The position numbers and the translations under genes were made by a program. Shown here in pieces: positions 13,824 to 21,484 of a stretch of 64,000 nt of DNA. Each line of letters begins with the position of its first letter. Position 1 is the first letter of the stretch. The stretch spans positions 62,001 through 126,000 of the forward strand of contig NZ_JAJMLW010000003.1 of NCBI RefSeq assembly GCF_022669055.1. Reading direction: 5' to 3'. Under the pieces are notes generated by a model, which saw only the letters and a program-made list of their open reading frames with translations, was not told where the DNA came from and did not search any database. The DNA comes from Adlercreutzia faecimuris. GTDB taxonomy: Bacteria; Actinomycetota; Coriobacteriia; Coriobacteriales; Eggerthellaceae.

Positions 13824-15527
13824 TTGATCGAGATAACCACAGAGGTGCGGGCTGAGGAGCCGGCGGGCGCGTCGTTCATTGTCGATCGGTGCCCCTTCCG
13901 CTATGGCGAGCAGATCAACCTTGAGGTTCTCGATCTCGAGGAAGACAAGGTTCTCAACTGGCCCATGGTGTACATCCTGGCCAACGAGGATTCCGCCTAT
14001 GTGGGACAGACCACCAGCGTGGCTACCAGAATGACCCAGCACGGGGCAAGCGTTGAGAAACGCGACTTCACGATGGCGAACATCATCTTCAACGAGGAGT
14101 TCAACTCCTCGGTCGTCACGGATTACGAGCATCGCCTCATCGGGCTCATGCATGCCGATGGGCGCTATCAGCTCACCAACAAGAACGACGGGATGACCGA
14201 TACGAACTACTTTTCCAAGGAGCAGTACTCGGCCATGTTCGAGAGCCTTTGGGATGAGCTGAGAAGCCTCGAGCTCGTCGACCACACCATTGACGAGATA
14301 GAAGAGTCAGAGGTGTTCAAGTACTCGCCCTACAAGGGGCTGACGGTTGACCAGAGGGTCGCGCTCGATAAGATTCTGGCGGTTATAGGCAGAGGCATCG
14401 GGGATGCTGCGCCCCTGGTGGTTGAGGGCGTCCCGGGTACGGGGAAGACCATCCTGGCCATCTACCTGCTCAAGACGCTTCGGGATGATCCCCGGTTCGC
14501 CGGCATGAACATTAGGATACTGGAGCCGGTCACCTCTCTGCGCGAGACGCTCCGCAAGGCGCTTGCCGGCGTACGCGGCCTGAGCCCGGCGGACATCATC
14601 GGCCCGGCTGACTTGGTGAAGCCGGAGTTCGGCTATCGGGCGAACGGGGAGCGCGGCTTCGACATCCTGCTTGTCGACGAGGCGCACAAGCTCAAGCGCC
14701 GCGTGAACCTGGGCTCCCAATACCGGCACTTCGACAAGGTGAACGAGAAACTCGGCCTTCCCAAGGGCGCCAGCCAGATGCAGTGGGTGCTGGAGCAGGC
14801 GAGGTTCCCGATCTTCTTCTATGACCCGCGCCAGTTCGTCGGGCCCTCCTGCGTTACGAGGGAGGATGTGGAAAGTGCCCTCGGCGAGGCCGTCGGCAAT
14901 CCCATCAGGCTGGAGACGCAGATGCGGGTGAGGGGTGGCGACGATTACCTTGACTATGTCTTCGGGATCCTCAATGGGGGAGACCCTCTTCCTCGGCCGT
15001 TTGAGGGGTATGAATTCGTGCTGCACGAGGACTTTCGGGATTTCGTCGAGTCCTTTGAACGCACGTACGCTGCCCATGACCTGAGTCGCATGATCGCGGG
15101 GTATGCGTGGCCCTGGCTGACCAAGCCGAAGAAGGGGTCGAGGGTTTCGGCGGCGCCTTTCGACATCGAGATAGAGGGAGTCGGCCTTCGCTGGAACTGC
15201 ACTTCCGAGAACTGGGTCGGGAAGGGGGCGGATAATCCGGCGATCGCCCATGAGGTGGGCTGCATCCACTCCATCCAGGGGTATGACCTGAGCTATGCGT
15301 ATGTGATCATCGGCGACGACCTTGTTCTGGATGAGGAGTCGGGTCGTCTGCGGGCGAACAGGGCCGGCTACTACGACCGCAATGGCTATGCAACGGCTAC
15401 CGATGAGGAGCTCACGCGCTTCATCAAGAACATCTACTACGTGCTGATGACCCGTGGGGTTATGGGGACGCATGTCTACGTCGCGAATCCGGTGCTGCGG
15501 GGGTATTTGCGAAGGTTCTTTGCCTGA
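13824..15527 (+). CDS. GIY-YIG nuclease fused to DUF2075 (Schlafen-3-like) helicase
   Basis: 567 residues from TTG 13824, with GAGG at a proper distance; an earlier in-frame codon at 13770 lacks a site. The N-terminal domain has the GIY-YIG pattern VYIL...YVGQTTSVATRMTQH (about 49-73). Then comes a P-loop helicase of the DUF2075 type: Walker A GVPGTGKT (about 202-209), DEAH box LLVDEAHKL (about 282-290), the late motif IHSIQGYDLSYAYVIIGDDL, and YYVLMTRGVMGTHVY near the C-terminus. A structure-specific cut plus NTP-driven translocation on DNA or RNA is expected. The same pairing is seen in defence islands, and here it lies between a reverse transcriptase and a CRISPR array. Anti-phage action is inference from family and place. 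A hairpin CCTCGC/GCGAGG lies just upstream at 13754-13777. Confidence 0.85.
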   Translation: MIEITTEVRAEEPAGASFIVDRCPFRYGEQINLEVLDLEEDKVLNWPMVYILANEDSAYVGQTTSVATRMTQHGASVEKRDFTMANIIFNEEFNSSVVTDYEHRLIGLMHADGRYQLTNKNDGMTDTNYFSKEQYSAMFESLWDELRSLELVDHTIDEIEESEVFKYSPYKGLTVDQRVALDKILAVIGRGIGDAAPLVVEGVPGTGKTILAIYLLKTLRDDPRFAGMNIRILEPVTSLRETLRKALAGVRGLSPADIIGPADLVKPEFGYRANGERGFDILLVDEAHKLKRRVNLGSQYRHFDKVNEKLGLPKGASQMQWVLEQARFPIFFYDPRQFVGPSCVTREDVESALGEAVGNPIRLETQMRVRGGDDYLDYVFGILNGGDPLPRPFEGYEFVLHEDFRDFVESFERTYAAHDLSRMIAGYAWPWLTKPKKGSRVSAAPFDIEIEGVGLRWNCTSENWVGKGADNPAIAHEVGCIHSIQGYDLSYAYVIIGDDLVLDEESGRLRANRAGYYDRNGYATATDEELTRFIKNIYYVLMTRGVMGTHVYVANPVLRGYLRRFFA

Positions 15528-15714
15528 GTGCTGGTGGGTGGGCTTTTCGCGTGGATTGCGCGTTGGTGCGAGTTGGGGGCAAGCATGGATCCGCGGGGAG
15601 GTTCGCACTGTGATCGCGCCGCTTTTTCTGCGCCTTGGGGCGTCTGGCGCGATGCTTGGGTGATTTAGCGTCATGCGATGGTATGCTTGGAGGAGGAAAT
15701 CGCAAGATATTGCG

Positions 15715-16206
15715 GTCGCTGCCCCTCGCGGGGCGGCGTGGGTTGAAACCGTGTAGCTAAGCATCGAGCACCGCCTTGGCGATGTCGCTGCCCCTCGCGG
15801 GGCGGCGTGGGTTGAAACTTCTATGAGGAAGGCGAAGGTGCATGGCCCAGCATTGTCGCTGCCCCTCGCGGGGCGGCGTGGGTTGAAACTGGGCGATATC
15901 GCCATCATGGCCGATGAATGGCCGTCGCTGCCCCTCGCGGGGCGGCGTGGGTTGAAACCGGACTTCCTCTTGGAGGACGATCCCGAGTGCTTGTCGCTGC
16001 CCCTCGCGGGGCGGCGTGGGTTGAAACAACTCCAACCACCGTCACGCCGAAGTAGTACGTGTCGCTGCCCCTCGCGGGACAGCGTGGGTTGAAACAACGG
16101 CCCCTCCGTCATCGGCATCGGCGAGGCTGGGTCGCTGTCCCTCACGGGGCAACGTGGGCTGAAACTTGAGCAGCAGGTTCACCCCCGGCTCAAGGCTGGT
16201 CGCTGC
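15715..16206 (+). CRISPR. CRISPR array 1, 35-bp repeats
   Basis: Seven 35-bp repeats at 15715, 15784, 15855, 15924, 15993, 16061 and 16131, separated by spacers of 33-36 bases. The repeat begins GTCGCTGCCCCTCGCGGGGC and ends GTGGGTTGAAAC, the I-C-like form with an internal palindrome. The first five are identical; the sixth has 2 and the seventh about 5 changes, and an eighth is cut after GTCGCTGC at 16199 where the methyltransferase gene begins. Decay toward the right puts the leader on the left (15528-15714, empty of genes), ending ATATTGCG directly before repeat 1. Transcription should run left to right. No cas gene is found in the window. Confidence 0.96.
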
Positions 16207-16216
16207 GGCGGATTCC

Positions 16217-17614
16217 CTACCCCCACGTCTGATCGCTCGTGCGCTTGTACCTTGAGTAGGGGAATCCCTCGAACCGGGGATCGGCCACCCTACCAGCCAT
16301 GTCGGCGCGGATGGCGCGTCCGATGGCCTCGCCGAGGGCAACGGGGACGGCGTTGCCGATCTGGCGGTAGGCGTCCATGACGTCGCCGCAGATGCGCCAG
16401 TCGTCGGGGAAGCCCTGGACGCGCCGGTACTCCTCGACGGCCAGCGGGCGGTCCTCCGTGGGATGGCACAGGTCGGTCGCGGGCATGGTCGGCGACGTGA
16501 CGAGCGTGGGGCACGGCCGGTCGAAGCTGATGCGCCGGTAGAAGCCGGTCTTGCCGCCGGAGAGCGCGTAGGCCTTGCCCATCGCCTCGCGCTGCATGTC
16601 GTCGGGCAGGTTCTTCCAGTACTCGCCTCCCTTGAGCATACGGAAGTAACGCAGGCGCTTCTCGGGGAAGTCGGTGTGGCGCAGGGTGGCGGGGTCGAGG
16701 CCCTCGACGGCCTCGCGGAAGGTGCGCCACGGCGGCAGGCCGCACTCGCCGGCCGGGGCGTGGGTGGGCTCGAGGTAGGGCACGCGCCCGCCGCCGCGCT
16801 TCGCGATGAGCACGACGCGCTCGCGGATCTGCGGGGCGCCGAAGTTGGCGGCGTTGTAGAGGTTGAAGCTGGCCTCGTAGCCGGCTTCCTCCAGGTGGCG
16901 CAGGATGAGGCGGAAGGCGCCGCCGCGCTGGGGCTGGCCGCCCTCTACCAGGGGAAACGGCGTCGAGAGCAGGCCGCGCACGTTCTCGATGACGAGGTAG
17001 GCCGGCTGGATGTCGGCGGCGAGGGCCAGGTACTTGAGGAAGACGTTGCCGCGCTCGTCGTCGAAGGCGCGCTGGGCGCCGGCGGTGCTGAACGCCTGGC
17101 ACGGCGGGCCGCCGAACATGACGTCGACGGTGCCGGGCTCAAGGCCGGCCATCTCCAGCACCTGGGCGGCGTCGTAGCGGTTGATGTCGCCGATGAGGGC
17201 GGCGTCGGGGCGCATGGCCTGGATGGTCATGCGGCACTTGCGGTCGTTCTCGCAGTAGAGTGCCGGGTAGATGCCGGCGCGCTCCATCCCCAGGTCAAGC
17301 CCGAGGGCGCCCGAGAAGAAGCTGAGCGCGTTGATGGCGGGGGAGCCGCCGGCGGGCGTCGGGATGCCGACGCCTGCGCGGCGCGGATGGTCGGGTGGCT
17401 CGGGCACGAGGTTGTTCTCGACCAGGTAGTCGTCCAGCTTGCCGGCGAAGATGACCCAGCGGCTGCCCACCTTCTCGGCCGGCAGCTGGCCGGTGCGAAT
17501 GAGGCGAGAGACGGTCTGCTTGGTGACGCCGAGGATGCGCGCGGCATCGTCGGCGGAGAGGAGGTCGTCGCGGGTCTCAGCGGTATTGGCGGCGGGGATG
17601 TTCGGCTGCTGCAT
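16217..17614 (-). CDS. DNA (cytosine-5) methyltransferase with N-terminal HTH domain
   Basis: 465 residues. Residues about 17-66 are an excisionase-type HTH (LLSADDAARILGVTKQTVSR, IRTGQLPAEKVGSRW). The rest is a C5 methyltransferase: motif I FFSGALGLDLGMERAG, motif IV GGPPCQAFS with the catalytic Cys, motif VI ENVRGLL, motif VIII QIRERVVLIAK and motif X GNAVPVALGEAIG, with a target-recognition region between VIII and X. It protects host DNA from the endonuclease at 18126-18926. The HTH fusion suggests the enzyme also represses or balances its own operon, as N-terminal HTH domains do in some type II methyltransferases. Its 3' end abuts CRISPR array 1 and is duplicated at 13313-13657. Recognition sequence cannot be read off. 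Confidence 0.93.
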   Translation of the reverse strand: MQQPNIPAANTAETRDDLLSADDAARILGVTKQTVSRLIRTGQLPAEKVGSRWVIFAGKLDDYLVENNLVPEPPDHPRRAGVGIPTPAGGSPAINALSFFSGALGLDLGMERAGIYPALYCENDRKCRMTIQAMRPDAALIGDINRYDAAQVLEMAGLEPGTVDVMFGGPPCQAFSTAGAQRAFDDERGNVFLKYLALAADIQPAYLVIENVRGLLSTPFPLVEGGQPQRGGAFRLILRHLEEAGYEASFNLYNAANFGAPQIRERVVLIAKRGGGRVPYLEPTHAPAGECGLPPWRTFREAVEGLDPATLRHTDFPEKRLRYFRMLKGGEYWKNLPDDMQREAMGKAYALSGGKTGFYRRISFDRPCPTLVTSPTMPATDLCHPTEDRPLAVEEYRRVQGFPDDWRICGDVMDAYRQIGNAVPVALGEAIGRAIRADMAGRVADPRFEGFPYSRYKRTSDQTWG

Positions 17615-17816
17615 GGCGTCGCTTTCTGTTCGGAAAATTTCGCAGACCCATGATAGCGGGTAGGGGATGGCGAGGAGGGCAAGGCGGGGGAGTTTTTCGC
17701 GAGGAAGCGAGAAAGGCGGCTCGGTGTACTACGTGCGGGACAGGGATGGGGGATTCTTCTTGCTATGGTGTGTCTGCAAGAGAAAGAAGGTCTCGCCGAG
17801 TGAAGGGAGGGCTGTC

Positions 17817-18056
17817 ATGATCGGATGGAATCCCCAGGCTGGTCAGGCTACAGGATGCGAGCGATGCGGCATGCCGAACAGCGAGGCGTTCGGGCGGCCG
17901 GTTGAGAGGGGCGGCGGATTTGCGACGATACATGTCAGTCATGTCGTAAACACGGGCATGCCCGTCATGGAAAGCGATCTGCAGGGGGCGCTATTTCATG
18001 CTTGTAACCTGACGGGGATTCGCGGGGCTTTGGGAGATCTGCGCTATCGAGAATAG
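17817..18056 (+). CDS. small Cys-containing protein between methyltransferase and endonuclease genes
   Basis: 79 residues from ATG 17817, where AAGGGAGG lies about 6 bases upstream; the open frame extends further upstream but has no site. It has one CxxC pair (GCERCGMPN) near the N-terminus and a hydrophobic-polar remainder (FATIHVSHVVNTGMPVM, LQGALFHACNLTGIRGAL). There is no HTH, so it is not a typical restriction controller protein. It lies 69 bases before the endonuclease gene on the same strand and may be co-transcribed. Function unknown. Confidence 0.55.
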   Translation: MIGWNPQAGQATGCERCGMPNSEAFGRPVERGGGFATIHVSHVVNTGMPVMESDLQGALFHACNLTGIRGALGDLRYRE

Positions 18057-18125
18057 GCGTGGCAGGGCCGCAGCTTCGTTTTCCGGTATCCTGGGGGTTG
18101 AGGGAAGGCGACGAGAGGCGGGGAG

Positions 18126-18926
18126 ATGGCGAGCGGGTTCGAGGATCGGTTGGACGCGGCTGTTGCGGAGGAGTCCATCCAGCGGCAGCGGGACGTGGCT
18201 TACGAGCTGCTGGGAGAGTTCGCGCAGAAGCGGATCGCCTGGTACGGCGACGCGTCCAAGGTCAACCTGCGCAAGCTGCTGGCCAAGGACGTGATCATGT
18301 TCGCGGCGCGCGGCGTGGCGTCGGCCGACGAGTTCGTAGCCGAGGCGTTCCGCGCCTGCGAGAGCTCGAGCGAGGAGACGGTCATCGGCAACACATGGCA
18401 GGCGGTCATCGCAGCCATATCGTCGGACACGCTGGACACGGGCGACATGATGACCGTGCGCGACGGCGCGCTGTGGGTGTGCGAGCTGAAGTCGCAGGCC
18501 AACACGGTGAACTCGTCGTCGTTTCCGCAGGAGCTGCGCGAGCTGAAGGACAAGTGCGCGGCGCAGGAGCGCTTCCGTCGGGCGAGCGGCCAGCCGGTGC
18601 GCCCCGCCTTCTGCGTGCTGCGCAACCCCCGGCCCGTCGACGAGGTGCGCGTCTACCGCGCCGACCCGCGCGACCTGCCGAACCGCGACATCGACGGCTT
18701 CGAGTACCGCTACCTGGCCGGTGACGCGTTCTGGCTGTGGCTCACCGGGTTCGACTCGGTGGAGGGGCTCGTCGCGGACGTCGACCTCATCGCCAACGAG
18801 GGCGTCGTCGAGGCGCGGGCGGCCTGCCTCGCGCGCCTGCGCGCGGAGATGCGAGAGGCTTTGGCCGCCCGCGGCCTGGGCGAGACGATGAACGACGTGC
18901 TCAAGCTGAAGAAGCTGCTGGGCTGA
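18126..18926 (+). CDS. type II restriction endonuclease, PmeII-like family
   Basis: 266 residues from ATG 18126. Family landmarks are SSSEETVIGNTWQAVI in the N-terminal third, the catalytic strand GALWVCELKSQANTVNSSSF (the E-x-K of a PD-(D/E)xK site followed by the Asn-Ser-Ser motif), and DAFWLWLTG near the C-terminus, in the spacing known for PmeII-type enzymes. It cuts unmethylated DNA at the site protected by the divergent methyltransferase at 16217-17614. Both genes have high-GC host-like codon use. A decayed CRISPR array begins 13 bases after its stop. Specificity cannot be told from sequence. Confidence 0.83.
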   Translation: MASGFEDRLDAAVAEESIQRQRDVAYELLGEFAQKRIAWYGDASKVNLRKLLAKDVIMFAARGVASADEFVAEAFRACESSSEETVIGNTWQAVIAAISSDTLDTGDMMTVRDGALWVCELKSQANTVNSSSFPQELRELKDKCAAQERFRRASGQPVRPAFCVLRNPRPVDEVRVYRADPRDLPNRDIDGFEYRYLAGDAFWLWLTGFDSVEGLVADVDLIANEGVVEARAACLARLRAEMREALAARGLGETMNDVLKLKKLLG

Positions 18927-18938
18927 GGTTGTGTGGGG

Positions 18939-19108
18939 CGCTAGGCGCGCATGGGCGGTGTGGATTGAAACGCGTCCCAGCAGGCGTGGCGGGCGTTCCC
19001 AGGCGCAGGTCGCCGCTCGCAAGGGTGGTGTGGATTGAAGCAGGTGCGTGTCTGAGTCAGGCGCGAAGCGTATGGACGGCGCTGCTCATGAGGGCGGGGC
19101 GGATGAAG
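18939..19108 (+). CRISPR. decayed CRISPR array (relic of the array 2 type)
   Basis: Two diverged 33-bp repeats (18939-18971 and 19009-19041) and a third, very degenerate one (about 19077-19108), all ending in forms of GTGTGGATTGAAAC. The spacer after the second (starting AGGTGCGTGTCTGAG) is an altered copy of the last spacer of array 2 (AGGTGTGTGGCTGGG). It is therefore the old trailer end of an array related to array 2, left behind after duplication. It has no leader and no perfect repeat, so it is probably inactive. Confidence 0.75.
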
Positions 19109-19480
19109 TTGGCTCGTCGGCTTACAGATTGCCTCCGTGGGCGTCGACGGAGAGCGAGCATCGTCGCGTAGAGGGCGCTCTCGGCGGGACGATGGGAATG
19201 CTGGGTGTCTCTCTCACCAAATCTGTTGGACAAAAAACGCCGATATCGCGGAACTTATGCGTGGATCTTCCGACTCACTCTTACTTCTTTGACGCGTTTT
19301 CCCTGTTCAAGGCCTTGCGGGTAAAAACCCTTTTAGCTTTTTTCCTCCGAGGGACGGTGATATCTCGCTTTTTTGTCCATCCAGATGCGAGATCGCGGGT
19401 TTTTGTCCATCTAAGGGAGTGAGGGGCTGAGATTTGGTTAGAGGAGGTTGAGGGACAACAGGCGATGCCCCTGTTGCCCC
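19009..19480 (+). repeat. CRISPR-trailer direct repeat, copy 1
   Basis: About 470 bases that match 20432-20905 along their length, diverged but alignable. The unit contains a repeat, one spacer, a degenerate terminal repeat, then GC-rich and T-rich sequence with CGGCGGGACGATGGG and TTTTTGTCCATCCAGATGCG, ending near GGACAACAGGC. Within it, GGACAAAAAACGCCGATATC (19228) and its imperfect inverse (19359-19378) bound a 151-base palindromic section. No gene is supported inside. Confidence 0.75.
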
Positions 19481-19896
19481 GCTCAGGGCCTCGCTGTCTA
19501 GGCATGTCGCAGAGAGGCTGCGGCCGAGGAGCGCTGGCTCCTTGTGGCAGCGGAACCCAAGAAGGCGCCCCGGTACTTGGCGACCTCCATCCCAGAGTCT
19601 CGTTTTAAAGTATCCAGTGGGCGTGCCTGCGAGCCTTTGGCTTAGCGATGCGAGCATTCGAGCGGTGTGATTTGGCGGCGTTTCTTACTGTGTGGGTGTG
19701 TTTGGGGCGGGTAGTCAGTCGAATGCGCCGCCCGGAGGGGGCAGGCGGTGCGAAGCGGGGGCCGACAAGGAAACGCCGGCAGGTTCGCACCGCCTTTTAT
19801 GGGTTTTGGGGCGCATACGGGGCTTTCGTCGTTGCGGCAGGTGGCTTTGATATCGAGCCGTGGCGCACACATCTCAGTGGCGTACAATATATTGCG
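19481..19896. other. gene-free leader region of CRISPR array 2
   Basis: About 415 bases without a supportable gene between the first trailer copy and repeat 1 of array 2. It includes the hairpin at 19744-19794 and ends in ATATATTGCG immediately before the first repeat; the last eight bases are the same as those before array 1, so the array-proximal part is the leader. The remainder shows no clear motif. Confidence 0.55.
19744..19794 (+). terminator. hairpin with T-tract in the array 2 leader region
   Basis: Arms GGCGGTGCGAA (19744-19754) and GTTCGCACCGCC pair over 11 bp around a 29-base loop that can fold again (GCCG/CGGC), followed by TTTT. It can stop transcription coming from the left before the array, or be a small structured RNA. 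Confidence 0.45.
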
Positions 19897-20533
19897 GTCA
19901 CCGCTCGCAAGAGCGGTGCGGATTGAAACTGGACGGGACTTTGGGACGGCGTCATGGCGGTCGTCACCGCTCGCAAGAGCGGTGCGGATTGAAACTGGTC
20001 GCATAACGCGGTTGACAATCTTGCTTCTAGTCGCCGCTCGCAAGAGCGGTGTGGATTGAAACTCAATCTCAGCTCGTAAAGACCGGCAGGTTCTTCGTCA
20101 CCGCTCGCAAGAGCGGTGTGGATTGAAACGCTGTAGCTACTTTAGCAAAAACATGGAAAATGTGTCACCGCTCGCAAGAGCGGTGTGGATTGGAACTTCG
20201 CGGGCGTCTCCGGCATGAGCAGCAGGGACGTCACCGCTCGCAAGAGCGGCGTGGATTGAAACGAGCTCGTGGACGGTGAGATGGTGCCCCGCTCCTGTCG
20301 TCGCTCGCAAGAGCGGCGTGGATTGAAACAGCTTGGCGGTGATGGTGGCATACTGGATGGACGTCGTCGCTCGCAAGAGCGGCGTGGATTGAAATGGCGA
20401 CTTCGGCCAGATACTCAACTCCAGCGTTGATGTCGTCGCTCGCAAGAGCGGTGTGGATTGAAACAGGTGTGTGGCTGGGTCGGGCGCGAAGCGTATGGGC
20501 GGCGCTGCTTGTGAGGGTGGGGCGGATTGAAGC
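19897..20533 (+). CRISPR. CRISPR array 2, 33-bp repeats
   Basis: Nine 33-bp repeats at 19897, 19963, 20030, 20097, 20164, 20230, 20297, 20363 and 20432, with spacers of 33-36 bases, and a degenerate tenth at 20501-20533. The repeat begins GTCACCGCTCGCAAGAGCGG and ends TGTGGATTGAAAC, again I-C-like. Small variants occur (GTCACC, GTCGCC, GTCGTC; GGTG or GGCG; TGGAAC at repeat 5; GAAAT at repeat 8), with GTCGTC forms gathered on the right. The leader is on the left and ends ATATTGCG as for array 1. Repeat length and sequence differ from array 1. No cas genes are present. Confidence 0.96.
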
Positions 20534-20905
20534 TAGTCCGTTGGGCTGCGGGTTGGCTCTGTGGGCGTCGGCGGAGTGGGGCGCCGTCTCGTAGAGGATG
20601 CTCTCGGCGGGACGATGGGGGGGGTGTTGGGCGCTGTCCTCGGTAGGTTCGCTGGACAAAAATCGGCGATATCGCGGAACTTGTGCGCGAATCTGTTAGT
20701 TCGTTCCCGCCCCTTTGGCGCGTTTCCCCTGGTCATGGCGTTGTGGGCAAAAACTCTGCTCGCTTTTTTCCTCCTAGGGACGGTGATATTTCGCTTTTTT
20801 GTCCATCCAGATGCGAGATCGCGGGTTTTTGTCCATCTGAGGGGGGTGTGGGTTAGCTGGAGGGGAGTCTAAGGACAACAGGCTACGTCCCCGTTGCCCC
20901 GTCCC
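20432..20905 (+). repeat. CRISPR-trailer direct repeat, copy 2
   Basis: The array-2 end and downstream flank that also appear at 19009-19480. It begins with the last good repeat and the shared spacer, passes the degenerate repeat, and runs through GATATTTCGCTTTTTTGTCC (20785-20804) to about GGACAACAGGC. The imperfect inverted ends GGACAAAAATCGGCGATATC (20654-20673) and 20785-20804 again bound about 150 bases. Confidence 0.75.
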
Positions 20906-20959
20906 CGTTGTCCGCGCCGTTGCCCCCGCGCGCGGGCGCGGGCGGCGCTGTGCTTCTTG

Positions 20960-21430
20960 CTATTCCCAGCGGCGCTTGTGGGCGTTTATGGCTTGCTTGG
21001 CGGTGGCGGCGAAGCGGCGCAGCTTGGCTTCCTGCACGTGGAGGGAATCCTCGCGGTAGCGGAGGTCGTGGTGCAGGTCGCGGACGCCGCGGAGGTTGCC
21101 GATGGTCAGCTGGGCGGTGCCGGGGAGCTCGGCGCGGGTGGCCTCCACGCGGGTGTCGGGGCCGCCGAGGGCCCAGGCGGCCAGCGCGGCGTCACGCAGG
21201 CTGCCGGTCTCCTGCAGCACGGCCAGGCCGGCCCAGGCGCCCAGGCCGTCGTCGGCGTCCTCGACGACGCGCGTGCCCTCCTCGACGCGGCCCTGCGTGA
21301 CCGCGCAGATCACGAACGACTCGTCGGTGAAGCGCCACAGCACCCCGCCGACGCGGATACCGGCGGTCGTGACCTCCCAGAGGCCCGATCCGTCCCGGGC
21401 GGTGAAGCTTGCGAGCATCTTGGCGGGCAT
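20960..21430 (-). CDS. uncharacterised protein
   Basis: 156 residues from ATG 21430, with AGAGGAG at the right distance. The N-terminal half is beta-rich (KMLASFTARDGSGLWEVTTA, GGVLWRFTDESFVICAV) and the C-terminal half helical and basic (LHHDLRYREDSLHVQEAKLR, TAKQAINAHKRRWE). No signal peptide, membrane segment or known motif. It lies between the CRISPR trailer and the broken LuxR gene, on the same strand as the latter and about 55 bases past its stop, so it could be read from that promoter. Function unknown; host-like base composition suggests a resident gene. Confidence 0.65.
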   Translation of the reverse strand: MPAKMLASFTARDGSGLWEVTTAGIRVGGVLWRFTDESFVICAVTQGRVEEGTRVVEDADDGLGAWAGLAVLQETGSLRDAALAAWALGGPDTRVEATRAELPGTAQLTIGNLRGVRDLHHDLRYREDSLHVQEAKLRRFAATAKQAINAHKRRWE

Positions 21431-21484
21431 GGGGCTCCTCTCTCCTGGGGCGATTCTACTACGGAAGGGGAGTGAGCGCAGGGG

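Noticed and set aside
15528-21430. cas genes next to the CRISPR arrays
   Set aside because: Every supportable gene in the neighbourhood is a methyltransferase, endonuclease or unknown small protein; none has Cas1, Cas2, Cas3, Cas5, Cas7 or Cas8 features.
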